A stretch of 32,574 nt of DNA from contig CAIOYH010000013.1 in NCBI GenBank assembly GCA_903862465.1, forward strand, positions 1 through 32,574. Direction: 5' to 3'. The notes beneath the pieces are model-generated. The model saw only the letters and a program-made list of their open reading frames with translations. It did no database searches and was not told the origin of the DNA. Each line of letters opens with the position of its first letter. The stretch's first letter is position 1. This DNA is from an uncultured bacterium (GTDB lineage Bacteria > Bacteroidota > Bacteroidia > Bacteroidales > CAIWKO01). This document shows positions 16,076 through 23,428 of the stretch, piece by piece. The position numbers and the translations under genes are program-made.

Positions 16076-16303
16076 ATGGAAGCAATTATTGTCAAAGCTA
16101 AGAATAAGGAAGCCTTTGCTTTTCTGAAAAAACTATTAAGCTCTTTGAAAGAAGTTTCGAGTTTTGAAGTGGTGGATATAGATGAAAAAGCTAATAAAAA
16201 GGTACTGAATGCCGAAACCCTTCAAGCGCTTAAAGATGTTGAAGAAGGTAAAGTTTTTTCCTCCAAAAGCCATGATGATTTGATGGAGCAATTAAATAAA
16301 TAG
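16076..16303 (+). CDS. Putative type II antitoxin paired with the YafQ-like toxin
   Basis: A 75-residue protein placed 4 nt before a YafQ-type toxin gene, the standard antitoxin-first order. The N-terminus (MEAIIVKAKNKEAFAFLKKLLSSL in part) reads as a short beta strand plus helix. It is followed by EVVDIDEKANKKVLNAETLQALKDVEEGK and a C-terminal SHDDLMEQLNK. The LNAETLQALKDVEEGKV segment resembles the toxin-wrapping tails of many RelB/DinJ-type and DUF2683-like antitoxins. No DNA-binding domain is certain from sequence alone. Context is the main reason for the call; it probably neutralises the downstream toxin and may repress the shared promoter. Confidence 0.78.
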   Translation: MEAIIVKAKNKEAFAFLKKLLSSLKEVSSFEVVDIDEKANKKVLNAETLQALKDVEEGKVFSSKSHDDLMEQLNK

Positions 16304-16307
16304 CAAC

Positions 16308-16580
16308 ATGTTTGAGATTAAGTTTTCCGGCAGGTTTAAAAAGGACTTTAAAAAGTATCAAAACAATGCGAAAGACTATTTCGTGATTGAAAATGCTTTA
16401 AAGACACTACGCTCGGAAGGCGATTTGGCAGATGCCAAATATAAAACACATGCCTTAGAGGGCAATTTCGTCAATCATTTTGATTCGCATCTAAAACCGG
16501 ATTTGATTCTTATATGGAAAAAATCGGAATCCGCCATTATAGTAATTAGACTCGGCAAGCATAGCGAACTTTTTAAATAA
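16308..16580 (+). CDS. YafQ-family (RelE/ParE superfamily) mRNA interferase toxin
   Basis: A 90-residue protein with the YafQ pattern: FSGRFKKDFKKYQ at the N-terminus, the core HALEGNFVNHFDSHLKPDLILIWKK at about 52-76, and the closing IRLGKHSELFK. In YafQ the toxin cleaves mRNA on the ribosome; the H-x-L-x-G-x-(5)-x-H-x-KPDLLLIY region and the C-terminal His-Ser-x-LF supply catalytic residues. Here the matching histidines are H52, H60, H64 and H85, all kept, so the toxin looks intact. It is cytoplasmic and translationally linked to the antitoxin. Flanking repeat-filled spacers suggest it arrived as part of an accessory segment. Confidence 0.88.
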   Translation: MFEIKFSGRFKKDFKKYQNNAKDYFVIENALKTLRSEGDLADAKYKTHALEGNFVNHFDSHLKPDLILIWKKSESAIIVIRLGKHSELFK

Positions 16581-16693
16581 ATGTTCACCGAAAATGTTTT
16601 ATTTCCCCTTCCCCACTATATTCAATGCTCCTTCCTAAAAATAAATATCCAAAAAAAAAACCTTCGTATCAAAATTTTATTTACTTTTACACC

Positions 16694-17881
16694 ATGAAAC
16701 CTCTTTCCCTTTTCATCGCCTTCCTCTTTTCGCTTGCTTTTTATGCGCAGGCGCAGGTGAACCTTGTGGTGAATCCGAGCTTTGAGGAATTATATGGATG
16801 TCCAAGTGGTTATGCACAAATTGATTCTGCAATTGGATGGGGTACTCTTATAAATAGTGGTGGTGGTACACCTGATTTGTTTCATGTTTGCTGCACTAGT
16901 CCATCTGTTTGTGGAATTGCAAATCAATATCCTCATTCAGGTCAAGGTTTTTCAGGAATACAAGTATTGTCAGGTACTACTGCTAATTACAGAGAATATT
17001 TGCAAAGCAAATTAGTAAGAAAACTTAATGCTGGTGATAGATATTGCGTAACTTATTTTACTAGTTTATGGGATTCAGCTAATGCTTACATCAAACCAAT
17101 GGGTGCTTATTTTGATGATGGAAATGTTTCAGCACCTATACCAATGGGTTTGGCAACAGTTACTCCACAAGTTTATAATACTTTAATTTTATTAAATGAT
17201 AAAGTAAATTGGATGAAGATAGAAGGTTCTTTTATTGCTCACGGAAATGAACAATATATTACGCTAGGGAATTTTTTCCCTGATTCTTTATCAGATATCG
17301 GAATTATTGGTACACCAAGCAGTTGGTGGTCCTATTATTGTATTGACGATGTAAGCGTGATAGACGCCAACCTCCCTGCTTTTGCAGGCAATGATACTTT
17401 AATACATCCGGGGGATAGTGTTTTCATAGGCAGGCAGCCGGAGGTGGGTTTAGATGAAGATTGCATTTGGTTTGTGGATGGCATAGCCATAGATACCATT
17501 GCAGGCTTATGGGTGAAGCCCGATAGCACTACTATCTATATTTTAGAACAAACCATTTGCGGCAATGTGTCGCACGACACCATCACGGTCACGGTTTCGG
17601 GCGTTGGCGTGGATGAATATCAAAACACGAACCAATGGGTGAAGGTCTATCCCAACCCAAGCGATGGCGATATCACCATTCAATACAAATTCCTCGGCAC
17701 AGATAAGTGCGAATTCGAGCTCTATGATGTCTTTGGCAGAAAAGTCTATGCCCACCCCCTGCCCTCCGATGCCACTTCCGTCACCCTAAACGGAACATTC
17801 CTGAGCAGTGGCGTGTATTACTATCGCACCACGCAAGGACAAAAAAGCATAGGCAAGGGGAAGCTAGTCGTCATTAAATGA
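16694..17881 (+). CDS. Secreted protein with T9SS type A sorting domain
   Basis: The ATG at 16694 gives a 395-residue protein with a clear signal peptide (MKPLSLFIAFLFSLAFYAQA). The frame is open from 16625, but the extra 23 residues would bury that signal. The N-terminal domain (about 22-215) opens NLVVNPSFEELYGCPSGYAQ and continues with W, GTPDLFHVCC and QGFSGIQVL plus REYLQSKLVRKLNAGDRYCV. This is a jelly-roll-like module found in Bacteroidota OmpA-linked and secreted proteins; its ligand is unknown. A PKD/Ig-like stretch follows (about 225-305). The last 85 or so residues are a type A sorting domain (VYPNPSDGDITIQY, then ELYDVFGRKVY, and GVYYYRTTQGQ). It should be exported by the T9SS. 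Confidence 0.88.
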   Translation: MKPLSLFIAFLFSLAFYAQAQVNLVVNPSFEELYGCPSGYAQIDSAIGWGTLINSGGGTPDLFHVCCTSPSVCGIANQYPHSGQGFSGIQVLSGTTANYREYLQSKLVRKLNAGDRYCVTYFTSLWDSANAYIKPMGAYFDDGNVSAPIPMGLATVTPQVYNTLILLNDKVNWMKIEGSFIAHGNEQYITLGNFFPDSLSDIGIIGTPSSWWSYYCIDDVSVIDANLPAFAGNDTLIHPGDSVFIGRQPEVGLDEDCIWFVDGIAIDTIAGLWVKPDSTTIYILEQTICGNVSHDTITVTVSGVGVDEYQNTNQWVKVYPNPSDGDITIQYKFLGTDKCEFELYDVFGRKVYAHPLPSDATSVTLNGTFLSSGVYYYRTTQGQKSIGKGKLVVIK

Positions 17882-17914
17882 AAAATTAATAATGAAAAAT
17901 GAAAAGCTTTAACT

Positions 17915-17944
17915 CTACGAATTACGAATTGACGAATTACGAAT
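17915..17944. repeat. Dispersed 30-bp CGAATTACGAATT repeat, copy 1
   Basis: Matches 30981-31010 at 28 of 30 positions; the difference is a single GA/TT dinucleotide. The unit is a near-direct duplication of CGAATTACGAAT. Confidence 0.85.
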
Positions 17945-18075
17945 ATGGGCAATCAAACCTTGGTGTTTCTATGTGCTCTCCATTCTTCCGTTGTTTATTT
18001 CTAAATCAAAAATCCTCAAATCAAAAATCAAAAATCTAAAACCCTTCTATGTGTCTATGTTCCTATGTGGTTTAA

Positions 18076-18133
18076 TTCTTAGTGTAACTTAGTGCTCTTA
18101 GTGCCTCAGTGGTTTCCTCCTAAATCTTAAATC
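18076..18133. repeat. Dispersed 58-bp repeat, copy 2
   Basis: Second copy of the 15955-16012 repeat, 50 of 58 positions identical by hand alignment, same orientation. It again shows internal 10-bp periodicity (CTTAGTGTAA, CTTAGTGCTC, TTAGTGCCTC, AGTGGTTTCC). Confidence 0.8.
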
Positions 18134-18178
18134 CTCAAATCTAAAATCTAAAATCCTCTCGGTTATCCAAAAAATGAA

Positions 18179-18186
18179 TATCTTTG
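18179..18186 (+). promoter_or_regulatory. Probable -7 promoter element of the ABC exporter gene
   Basis: TATCTTTG, matching TAnnTTTG, ending 4 nt before the GTG start at 18191, so the mRNA is probably leaderless. Confidence 0.5.
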
Positions 18187-18190
18187 CATC

Positions 18191-20014
18191 GTGAGAAAGC
18201 TTAAAAAAATCCTTCGTTTCGTCAAACCGTATTGGAGACATGTTATCCTAACCGTCATTTTCAACATACTGTCGGTGGTGTTTAACGTGGTTTCGCTTGT
18301 GTTTTTCATCCCTGTGCTGAATATCCTTTTTGATAAAACGAAATTGGTGTATAGTGCGCCTGCATTCACCCTGAGCATTGATTCCATCACCAAAAACTTT
18401 TCTTATGCCGTAAGCCACATCATCATCACATCGGGAAGCGTCACCGCATTGATGTATATCTGCATATTGGTTGTCGGTTTGTTCTTTCTGAAGAATCTGT
18501 TCCGCTATTTGGGTATGTTTTTTGTGGCGCCCATCCGCAACGGCGTGGTGAAAGACATCCGCAACGAACTCTACCTAAAAATCATGATACTGCCCTTGGC
18601 TTACTATTCCGAACAGCGCAAAGGCGACATCATTTCGCGCATGACGCAGGATGTGCAGGAAGTACAATGGACCATCATGACCTCCTTGGAAATGATTTTC
18701 CGCGAGCCGATTTCCATACTGTGTTTTTTGGTATCCATGTTTGTGATAAGTCCGCAACTGACGCTTTTTGTGTTGATATTGTTCCCCGTGAGCGGCTTCG
18801 TCATTTCGCGCATCGGCAGCAGCCTGAAAAAGACGTCGGACAAAGGGCAGGCAAAAATGGGAGAGCTGTTGTCCAACATTGAAGAAACCATAGGCGGGCT
18901 GCGCATCATCAAAGCCTTCAACGCCATCCATACGGTCAATGCCCGTTTTCATGTGGTCAATAACAACTACACCAAACTGATGACGCGTCTGTTTCGCAAA
19001 CGCGATTTGGCGTCGCCCCTGAGCGAATTTATGGCTATCATTGTCGTGGGGGCTGTCTTGTTATATGGCGGCACCCTCATTTTGACTTCCGATGCATCGA
19101 GCCTCACGCCGTCGGTTTTTCTTACCTATCTGTTGATGTTTTCCCAATTGATTAACCCTGTCAAGTCCTTTACGGATGCTTATTCCAACATACAGAAAGG
19201 CGCGGCTTCGGTGGAGCGCATCGAGCAGGTGTTGAATGCCGAAGAAGTGATTACCCAAAAACCCGATGCCAAAACCATACGCGATTTTCAAGATACCATT
19301 ATATATAAAGGTGTAAGTTTCGTTTACGAGAAAGAAAAAGTGCTCGACAATATCAGCATCGAAATCAAAAAAGGAAAAACCATTGCCATCGTCGGTCCTT
19401 CGGGGGCGGGTAAGTCAACGATGGTGGATTTGCTACCGCGATTCTATGATTGCACCGAGGGCGAGTTGTTGGTGGATGGCGTGAATGTGAAAGATTATGT
19501 GATTTCTGATTTACGCCGATTGATGGGCATCGTCACCCAAGAAACCATACTGTTCAACGAATCGGTGTTCAACAACATTGCCTTTGGCATGAACGACGTT
19601 ACGGAGGAAGATGTGATAAAAGCCGCCAAAATCGCCAACGCCCACGAATTTATCATCGAGATGGAGAAAGGATACCATACTAATATAGGCGACCGCGGCA
19701 TGAAACTGTCGGGCGGACAAAAACAACGCCTAAGCATTGCCCGCGCCGTTTTGATGAATCCGCCCGTGATGATTTTAGACGAAGCCACCTCTGCCCTCGA
19801 CACCGAATCCGAGCGTTTGGTTCAGGATGCTTTGACCAAGTTGATGCAAAACCGCACTTCGGTGGTGATAGCCCATCGTTTGTCCACGGTGCAGTTTGCC
19901 GATGAAATCATCGTGTTGCAACGCGGAAAAATCGTGGAGCGCGGCAACCACGCCGAACTCACCGCATTGCAGGGAGCCTATTTCCGTTTGTGCGAACTTC
20001 AAACTTTCTCCTGA
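18191..20014 (+). CDS. MsbA-like ABC exporter, fused permease and ATPase
   Basis: A 607-residue half-transporter expected to work as a homodimer in the inner membrane. Residues about 1-320 are a type I exporter membrane domain with six helices; the RVKDIRNELYLKIMILPLAYYSEQRKGDIISRMTQDV-type coupling region is present in the middle. The ATPase domain carries Walker A GPSGAGKS near 402-409, signature LSGGQKQR near 505, Walker B VMILDEATSALD near 525 and the switch histidine in IAHRLST. This sub-type includes lipid A flippase MsbA, but the substrate is unproven. Translation starts at a GTG, the only sensible start, 4 nt after a -7 element. Its TGA overlaps the ATG of the next gene. Confidence 0.93.
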   Translation: MRKLKKILRFVKPYWRHVILTVIFNILSVVFNVVSLVFFIPVLNILFDKTKLVYSAPAFTLSIDSITKNFSYAVSHIIITSGSVTALMYICILVVGLFFLKNLFRYLGMFFVAPIRNGVVKDIRNELYLKIMILPLAYYSEQRKGDIISRMTQDVQEVQWTIMTSLEMIFREPISILCFLVSMFVISPQLTLFVLILFPVSGFVISRIGSSLKKTSDKGQAKMGELLSNIEETIGGLRIIKAFNAIHTVNARFHVVNNNYTKLMTRLFRKRDLASPLSEFMAIIVVGAVLLYGGTLILTSDASSLTPSVFLTYLLMFSQLINPVKSFTDAYSNIQKGAASVERIEQVLNAEEVITQKPDAKTIRDFQDTIIYKGVSFVYEKEKVLDNISIEIKKGKTIAIVGPSGAGKSTMVDLLPRFYDCTEGELLVDGVNVKDYVISDLRRLMGIVTQETILFNESVFNNIAFGMNDVTEEDVIKAAKIANAHEFIIEMEKGYHTNIGDRGMKLSGGQKQRLSIARAVLMNPPVMILDEATSALDTESERLVQDALTKLMQNRTSVVIAHRLSTVQFADEIIVLQRGKIVERGNHAELTALQGAYFRLCELQTFS

Positions 20015-20469
20015 TGACGATGCCTTTCAACGCTGTTGACCCTCACATCGTGAAGTTCATCCGCAAACATCATATCCTTACTTTAGCCACCTCCATGGAC
20101 AATATGCCCTATTGCGCAACGTGTTTTTACGCGTATAATCCTACCGAAAATCTCTTCATCATCACTTCGGATAAAGAAACGCGCCACGGTAAGGAAGCCA
20201 TGCAACAACCCATCGTGGCAGGAGCCATCGCTTTAGAAACACGAATCATTGGAAAAATTCAAGGCATTCAACTCACGGGAGAGATAGCAGAACTCGCGGG
20301 AGAATCACTGAAAACATATCGCAAAGAATATCTGAAAAGATTTCCATACGCTGCACCTTTTTTAAAGGACACTCCGTTTTGGATTATCCGTCCGAATTTC
20401 CTGAAATTGACAGATAACAATTTAGGCTTTGGCAAAAAGCTGATATGGAGTGCTATGAAGGATGCTTGA
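20014..20469 (+). CDS. YhbP-like pyridoxamine 5'-phosphate oxidase-fold flavoprotein
   Basis: A 151-residue split-barrel protein resembling E. coli YhbP (UPF0306). Shared blocks are HHILTLATS, the CATCFYAY segment, FIITSDKETRHGKEAM, the GKIQGIQLTGEI strand and the family-typical end FWIIRPNFLKLTDNNLGFGKKLIW. Such proteins usually bind FMN or a related cofactor; the reaction is unknown. The start at 20014 is shared with the exporter stop (overlapping TGATG), so the two genes are translationally coupled. An in-frame GTG at 19990 is less likely because it would overlap the exporter further. No signal or membrane segment. Confidence 0.87.
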   Translation: MTMPFNAVDPHIVKFIRKHHILTLATSMDNMPYCATCFYAYNPTENLFIITSDKETRHGKEAMQQPIVAGAIALETRIIGKIQGIQLTGEIAELAGESLKTYRKEYLKRFPYAAPFLKDTPFWIIRPNFLKLTDNNLGFGKKLIWSAMKDA

Positions 20470-20556
20470 GCAGCGCTAAAGCTTGGGAAATCCTTCGGAA
20501 TGTATTTTATTTTTTTACATCGTTAATAAAATGCCCATTTTGTTAATAAAATTGAG

Positions 20557-20587
20557 TTGCTATCAGTCGCTTTCTTGTGTAATTTAG
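20557..20587 (+). promoter_or_regulatory. Probable nrdJ promoter
   Basis: TTG (20557-20559), 20-nt spacer and TAATTTAG (20580-20587), one base off TAnnTTTG. Predicted leader of about 75 nt before the ATG at 20667. No cobalamin riboswitch core or clear NrdR box pair was seen in the leader. Confidence 0.45.
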
Positions 20588-20666
20588 CCATCTGAAATTT
20601 TTTCTCAGAAAAATAGATAAACACCAATACAACAAATTATTAAGTTTTATAAAAATTCAAGTATTT

Positions 20667-23354
20667 ATGGAAGACAAGCTCTCGACCTACATTCCGCAGC
20701 AAACGGACGAACAAAAAAAGGAAACCCCCTACGAAAAAGTTTTAGAGAATAGAGTCCGCCCTACACTACCTGAAGAAGAGTTTGAACAAGAAGATATGAG
20801 TGAACAATTTCCCCCAAGTAAAAACGTACCAGGAGCTTACAACTACAATGAAGCTTTCAAAGCCAGTACAGAGTATTTCAAAGGCGATGCCTTAGCCGCA
20901 AATGTGTGGATAAACAAGTATGCACTAAAAAATAGTGACGGCGATTTGTTCGAAGTGTCGCCCGACGAAATGCATCATCGTATTGCAAAAGAAATCGCGC
21001 GCATCGAACAAAAATATCCCAATCCGATGTCGGAAGAAAAGATATATTCGCTGTTGAAAGATTTCAAATTCATTGTTCCGCAAGGAAGTCCTATGGCAGG
21101 CATCGGCAATGACCATCAAATTTCATCGCTATCCAACTGCTTTGTTATTGGCAGCAACGGACCTTCCGATTCATACGGCGGTGTGATGAAAATTGACCAA
21201 GAACAAGTGCAACTGATGAAGAGAAGAGGTGGCGTGGGTCACGATTTGTCGCACATTCGCCCAAGCGGCAGCCCTGTGAAGAATAGTGCCATCACATCAA
21301 CAGGTATCGTTCCTTTCATGGAACGCTATTCCAACTCTACGCGTGAAGTGGCTCAAGATGGCCGTCGCGGCGCTTTGATGCTCAGCATTTCGATTAAACA
21401 TCCCGATGTAGAAAGTTTTATTGATGCCAAGCTCGAAGATGGAAAAGTTACAGGCGCCAATGTGTCGGTGAAAATTGACGACGAATTTATGCAAGCCGTT
21501 AAAAACAATACCACCTATCATCAACAATATCCTGTCAAATCTGACAATCCCTTGGTGACTGCCGAAATTGATGCATTACCCCTTTGGAATAAAATCATCC
21601 ACAACGCATGGAAATCTGCCGAGCCCGGTATTTTATTTTGGGATACCATCCTGAAAGAATCCGTTCCTGATTCCTATGCCGATATGGGTTTCACGACGGT
21701 ATCAACCAATCCTTGCGGCGAAATTCCTTTGTGTCCGTATGATAGTTGCCGTTTGTTGGCTATTAACCTCTATAGTTACGTGGAAAATCCATTTACCGAA
21801 AACGCAGAATTTAATGTAGAACTCTTCAGCGAACATATTCATTATGCACAACGCATCATGGACGACATCATTGATTTGGAATCTGAGAAAATTGATAACA
21901 TCCTTCGCAAAATTGCTTCCGACCCTGAAGAAGAAGAAACCAAACGTACCGAACGCCTATTGTGGGAAAAGATAAAACATAAAACCCTACAAGGTCGTCG
22001 TACGGGTATTGGCATCACTGCCGAAGGCGATATGTTAGCAGCTTTGGGATGTCGTTACGGTTCGGAAGAAGCCATCAATTTCTCTGTGGGAGTTCATCAG
22101 CAATTGGCAATTGATGCTTATCGCTCCTCCACATATTTGGCTAAAGAACGTGGAGCTTTTCCGGTTTATAATGCTGATAAAGAAAAAAACAATCCTTTTA
22201 TTCAGCGTCTAAAAGATGCTGACCCTGAATTGTATGATGATATGGTGAAGTACGGTAGAAGAAATATCGCCTTACTTACTATTGCACCAACAGGCAGTGT
22301 GAGCATCTGCACCCAAACCACTTCGGGCATAGAACCTGCTTTCGATGTTCGTTATCGTCGTCGCAGAAAAGTGAATCCCAACGACAAAGCATCGGATATT
22401 ACCTTTGTGGATAGTTCTAGCGATTCGTGGGAAGAATACAATGTGTTCCATCCCAAGTTCTCAAAATGGTTGGAAGTGAATGGATATAATGTGGAAGAAG
22501 TACAAAACTATAACGACACCATGTTGGATGATATCATCAAGAAATCGCCTTACTTCAAAGCCACAGCGAACGATATTGATTGGTTGGCAAAAGTAAAGAT
22601 GCAAGGCGCCATTCAGAAATGGGTGGATCATTCTATCAGCGTTACCGTGAACGTCCCGAAAGAAACTACCGAAGCTATGGTCAGCGATATCTATCGAACA
22701 GCATGGGAATCGGGATGCAAAGGCGTTACGATTTATCGCGACGGTTCGCGCTCAGGCGTTTTGATTTCGGATGCACAAAAGAAAGAAGAAGTGACGGAAT
22801 TTCGCGACACTAGAGCACCACAACGCCCCAAACGTTTGGAAGCTGACGTGGTTCGTTTCCAAAATGATTACGAAAAATGGATGGCTGTGGTGGGACATAT
22901 CAATGGCAAGCCATACGAGATTTTCACAGGAAAAGCCGAAGATTTCTATCTTCCGCCTTTTGTCAACAAGGGATGGGTGTTGAAAAACAAAGACGATGGT
23001 GAAAACACGCGTTATGACTTTCAATACGAAGACAAACAAGGCTACAAGGCAACCATCGAAGGTTTGTCGCGTTCCTTTGATGTTGAATATTGGAATTATG
23101 CGAAACTGATTTCCGGAATCTTGCGCCATGGCATGCCGCTGCCGTATGCTGTGGATCTAATCTTGAATTTGCACTTGGATAATGATTCCATAAACACATG
23201 GAAAAACGGTGTGGTGCGTGCCCTGAAACGCTATATCCCTGATGGCACTATTGCGCCCGATCGTAAATGCCCCCAATGCGATGATCCTTTAAGTTTAGTA
23301 TATGTTGAAGGATGTTTGTCATGCAACAATTGCGGTTACTCCAAATGTGGATAA
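20667..23354 (+). CDS. nrdJ: Class II (adenosylcobalamin-dependent) ribonucleotide reductase
   Basis: NrdJ reduces ribonucleotides to deoxyribonucleotides with a thiyl radical made from adenosylcobalamin, so it needs no oxygen and no small subunit. The 895-residue protein has the class II hallmarks. SSLSNCFV puts C158 of the redox pair near the start, and NPCGE gives N348, C350 (thiyl radical) and E352. PTGSVSICTQTTSGIEPAF supplies the partner cysteine near 545. The C-terminus is a zinc-ribbon-like tail with four CxxC-type pairs ending NNCGYSKCG, which passes electrons from thioredoxin. No ATP-cone is evident in the first 60 acidic residues. The gene is monocistronic and ends at a strong hairpin shared with the convergent fdhA. 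Confidence 0.94.
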   Translation: MEDKLSTYIPQQTDEQKKETPYEKVLENRVRPTLPEEEFEQEDMSEQFPPSKNVPGAYNYNEAFKASTEYFKGDALAANVWINKYALKNSDGDLFEVSPDEMHHRIAKEIARIEQKYPNPMSEEKIYSLLKDFKFIVPQGSPMAGIGNDHQISSLSNCFVIGSNGPSDSYGGVMKIDQEQVQLMKRRGGVGHDLSHIRPSGSPVKNSAITSTGIVPFMERYSNSTREVAQDGRRGALMLSISIKHPDVESFIDAKLEDGKVTGANVSVKIDDEFMQAVKNNTTYHQQYPVKSDNPLVTAEIDALPLWNKIIHNAWKSAEPGILFWDTILKESVPDSYADMGFTTVSTNPCGEIPLCPYDSCRLLAINLYSYVENPFTENAEFNVELFSEHIHYAQRIMDDIIDLESEKIDNILRKIASDPEEEETKRTERLLWEKIKHKTLQGRRTGIGITAEGDMLAALGCRYGSEEAINFSVGVHQQLAIDAYRSSTYLAKERGAFPVYNADKEKNNPFIQRLKDADPELYDDMVKYGRRNIALLTIAPTGSVSICTQTTSGIEPAFDVRYRRRRKVNPNDKASDITFVDSSSDSWEEYNVFHPKFSKWLEVNGYNVEEVQNYNDTMLDDIIKKSPYFKATANDIDWLAKVKMQGAIQKWVDHSISVTVNVPKETTEAMVSDIYRTAWESGCKGVTIYRDGSRSGVLISDAQKKEEVTEFRDTRAPQRPKRLEADVVRFQNDYEKWMAVVGHINGKPYEIFTGKAEDFYLPPFVNKGWVLKNKDDGENTRYDFQYEDKQGYKATIEGLSRSFDVEYWNYAKLISGILRHGMPLPYAVDLILNLHLDNDSINTWKNGVVRALKRYIPDGTIAPDRKCPQCDDPLSLVYVEGCLSCNNCGYSKCG

Positions 23355-23372
23355 GATATCGAAACTTGAAAT

Positions 23373-23410
23373 AAAAAAAAGAGCTGCCTTGTGGGCGGCT
23401 CTTTTTTTTT
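23373..23410. terminator. Bidirectional Rho-independent terminator between nrdJ and fdhA
   Basis: Stem AGAGCTGCC (23380-23388) / GGCGGCTCT (23394-23402) with one G-T wobble and a 5-nt loop, flanked by an A8 run and a T8 run, so it has a poly-U tail in both directions. Confidence 0.9.
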
Positions 23411-23428
23411 GTAAGGGATAAGCGAAAA

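Larger units (their letters stand above)
17882..18178. other. Repeat-filled spacer without genes
   Basis: A gene-free spacer between the T9SS type A protein gene and the ABC exporter, made almost wholly of word-like repeats: CGAATTACGAATT (17915-17944), reiterated AAAATC/CAAATC words (18001-18040, 18120-18160), CTATGTGT-type words (18046-18072) and the second copy of the 58-bp repeat (18076-18133). No RNA gene or coding frame was seen. Confidence 0.75.

Noticed and set aside
20470-20666. Cobalamin riboswitch before the B12-dependent reductase
   Set aside because: No B12-box-like core sequence and only about 75 nt of predicted leader, too short for this riboswitch class.
20905-23354. Two perfect DnaA-box 9-mers (TGTGGATAA at 20905-20913 and 23346-23354) in nrdJ
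   Set aside because: Both lie within coding sequence (the second includes the stop codon), 2.4 kb apart, with no cluster or AT-rich unwinding element. Chance expectation in the window is about 0.25, so two is only mildly unusual.
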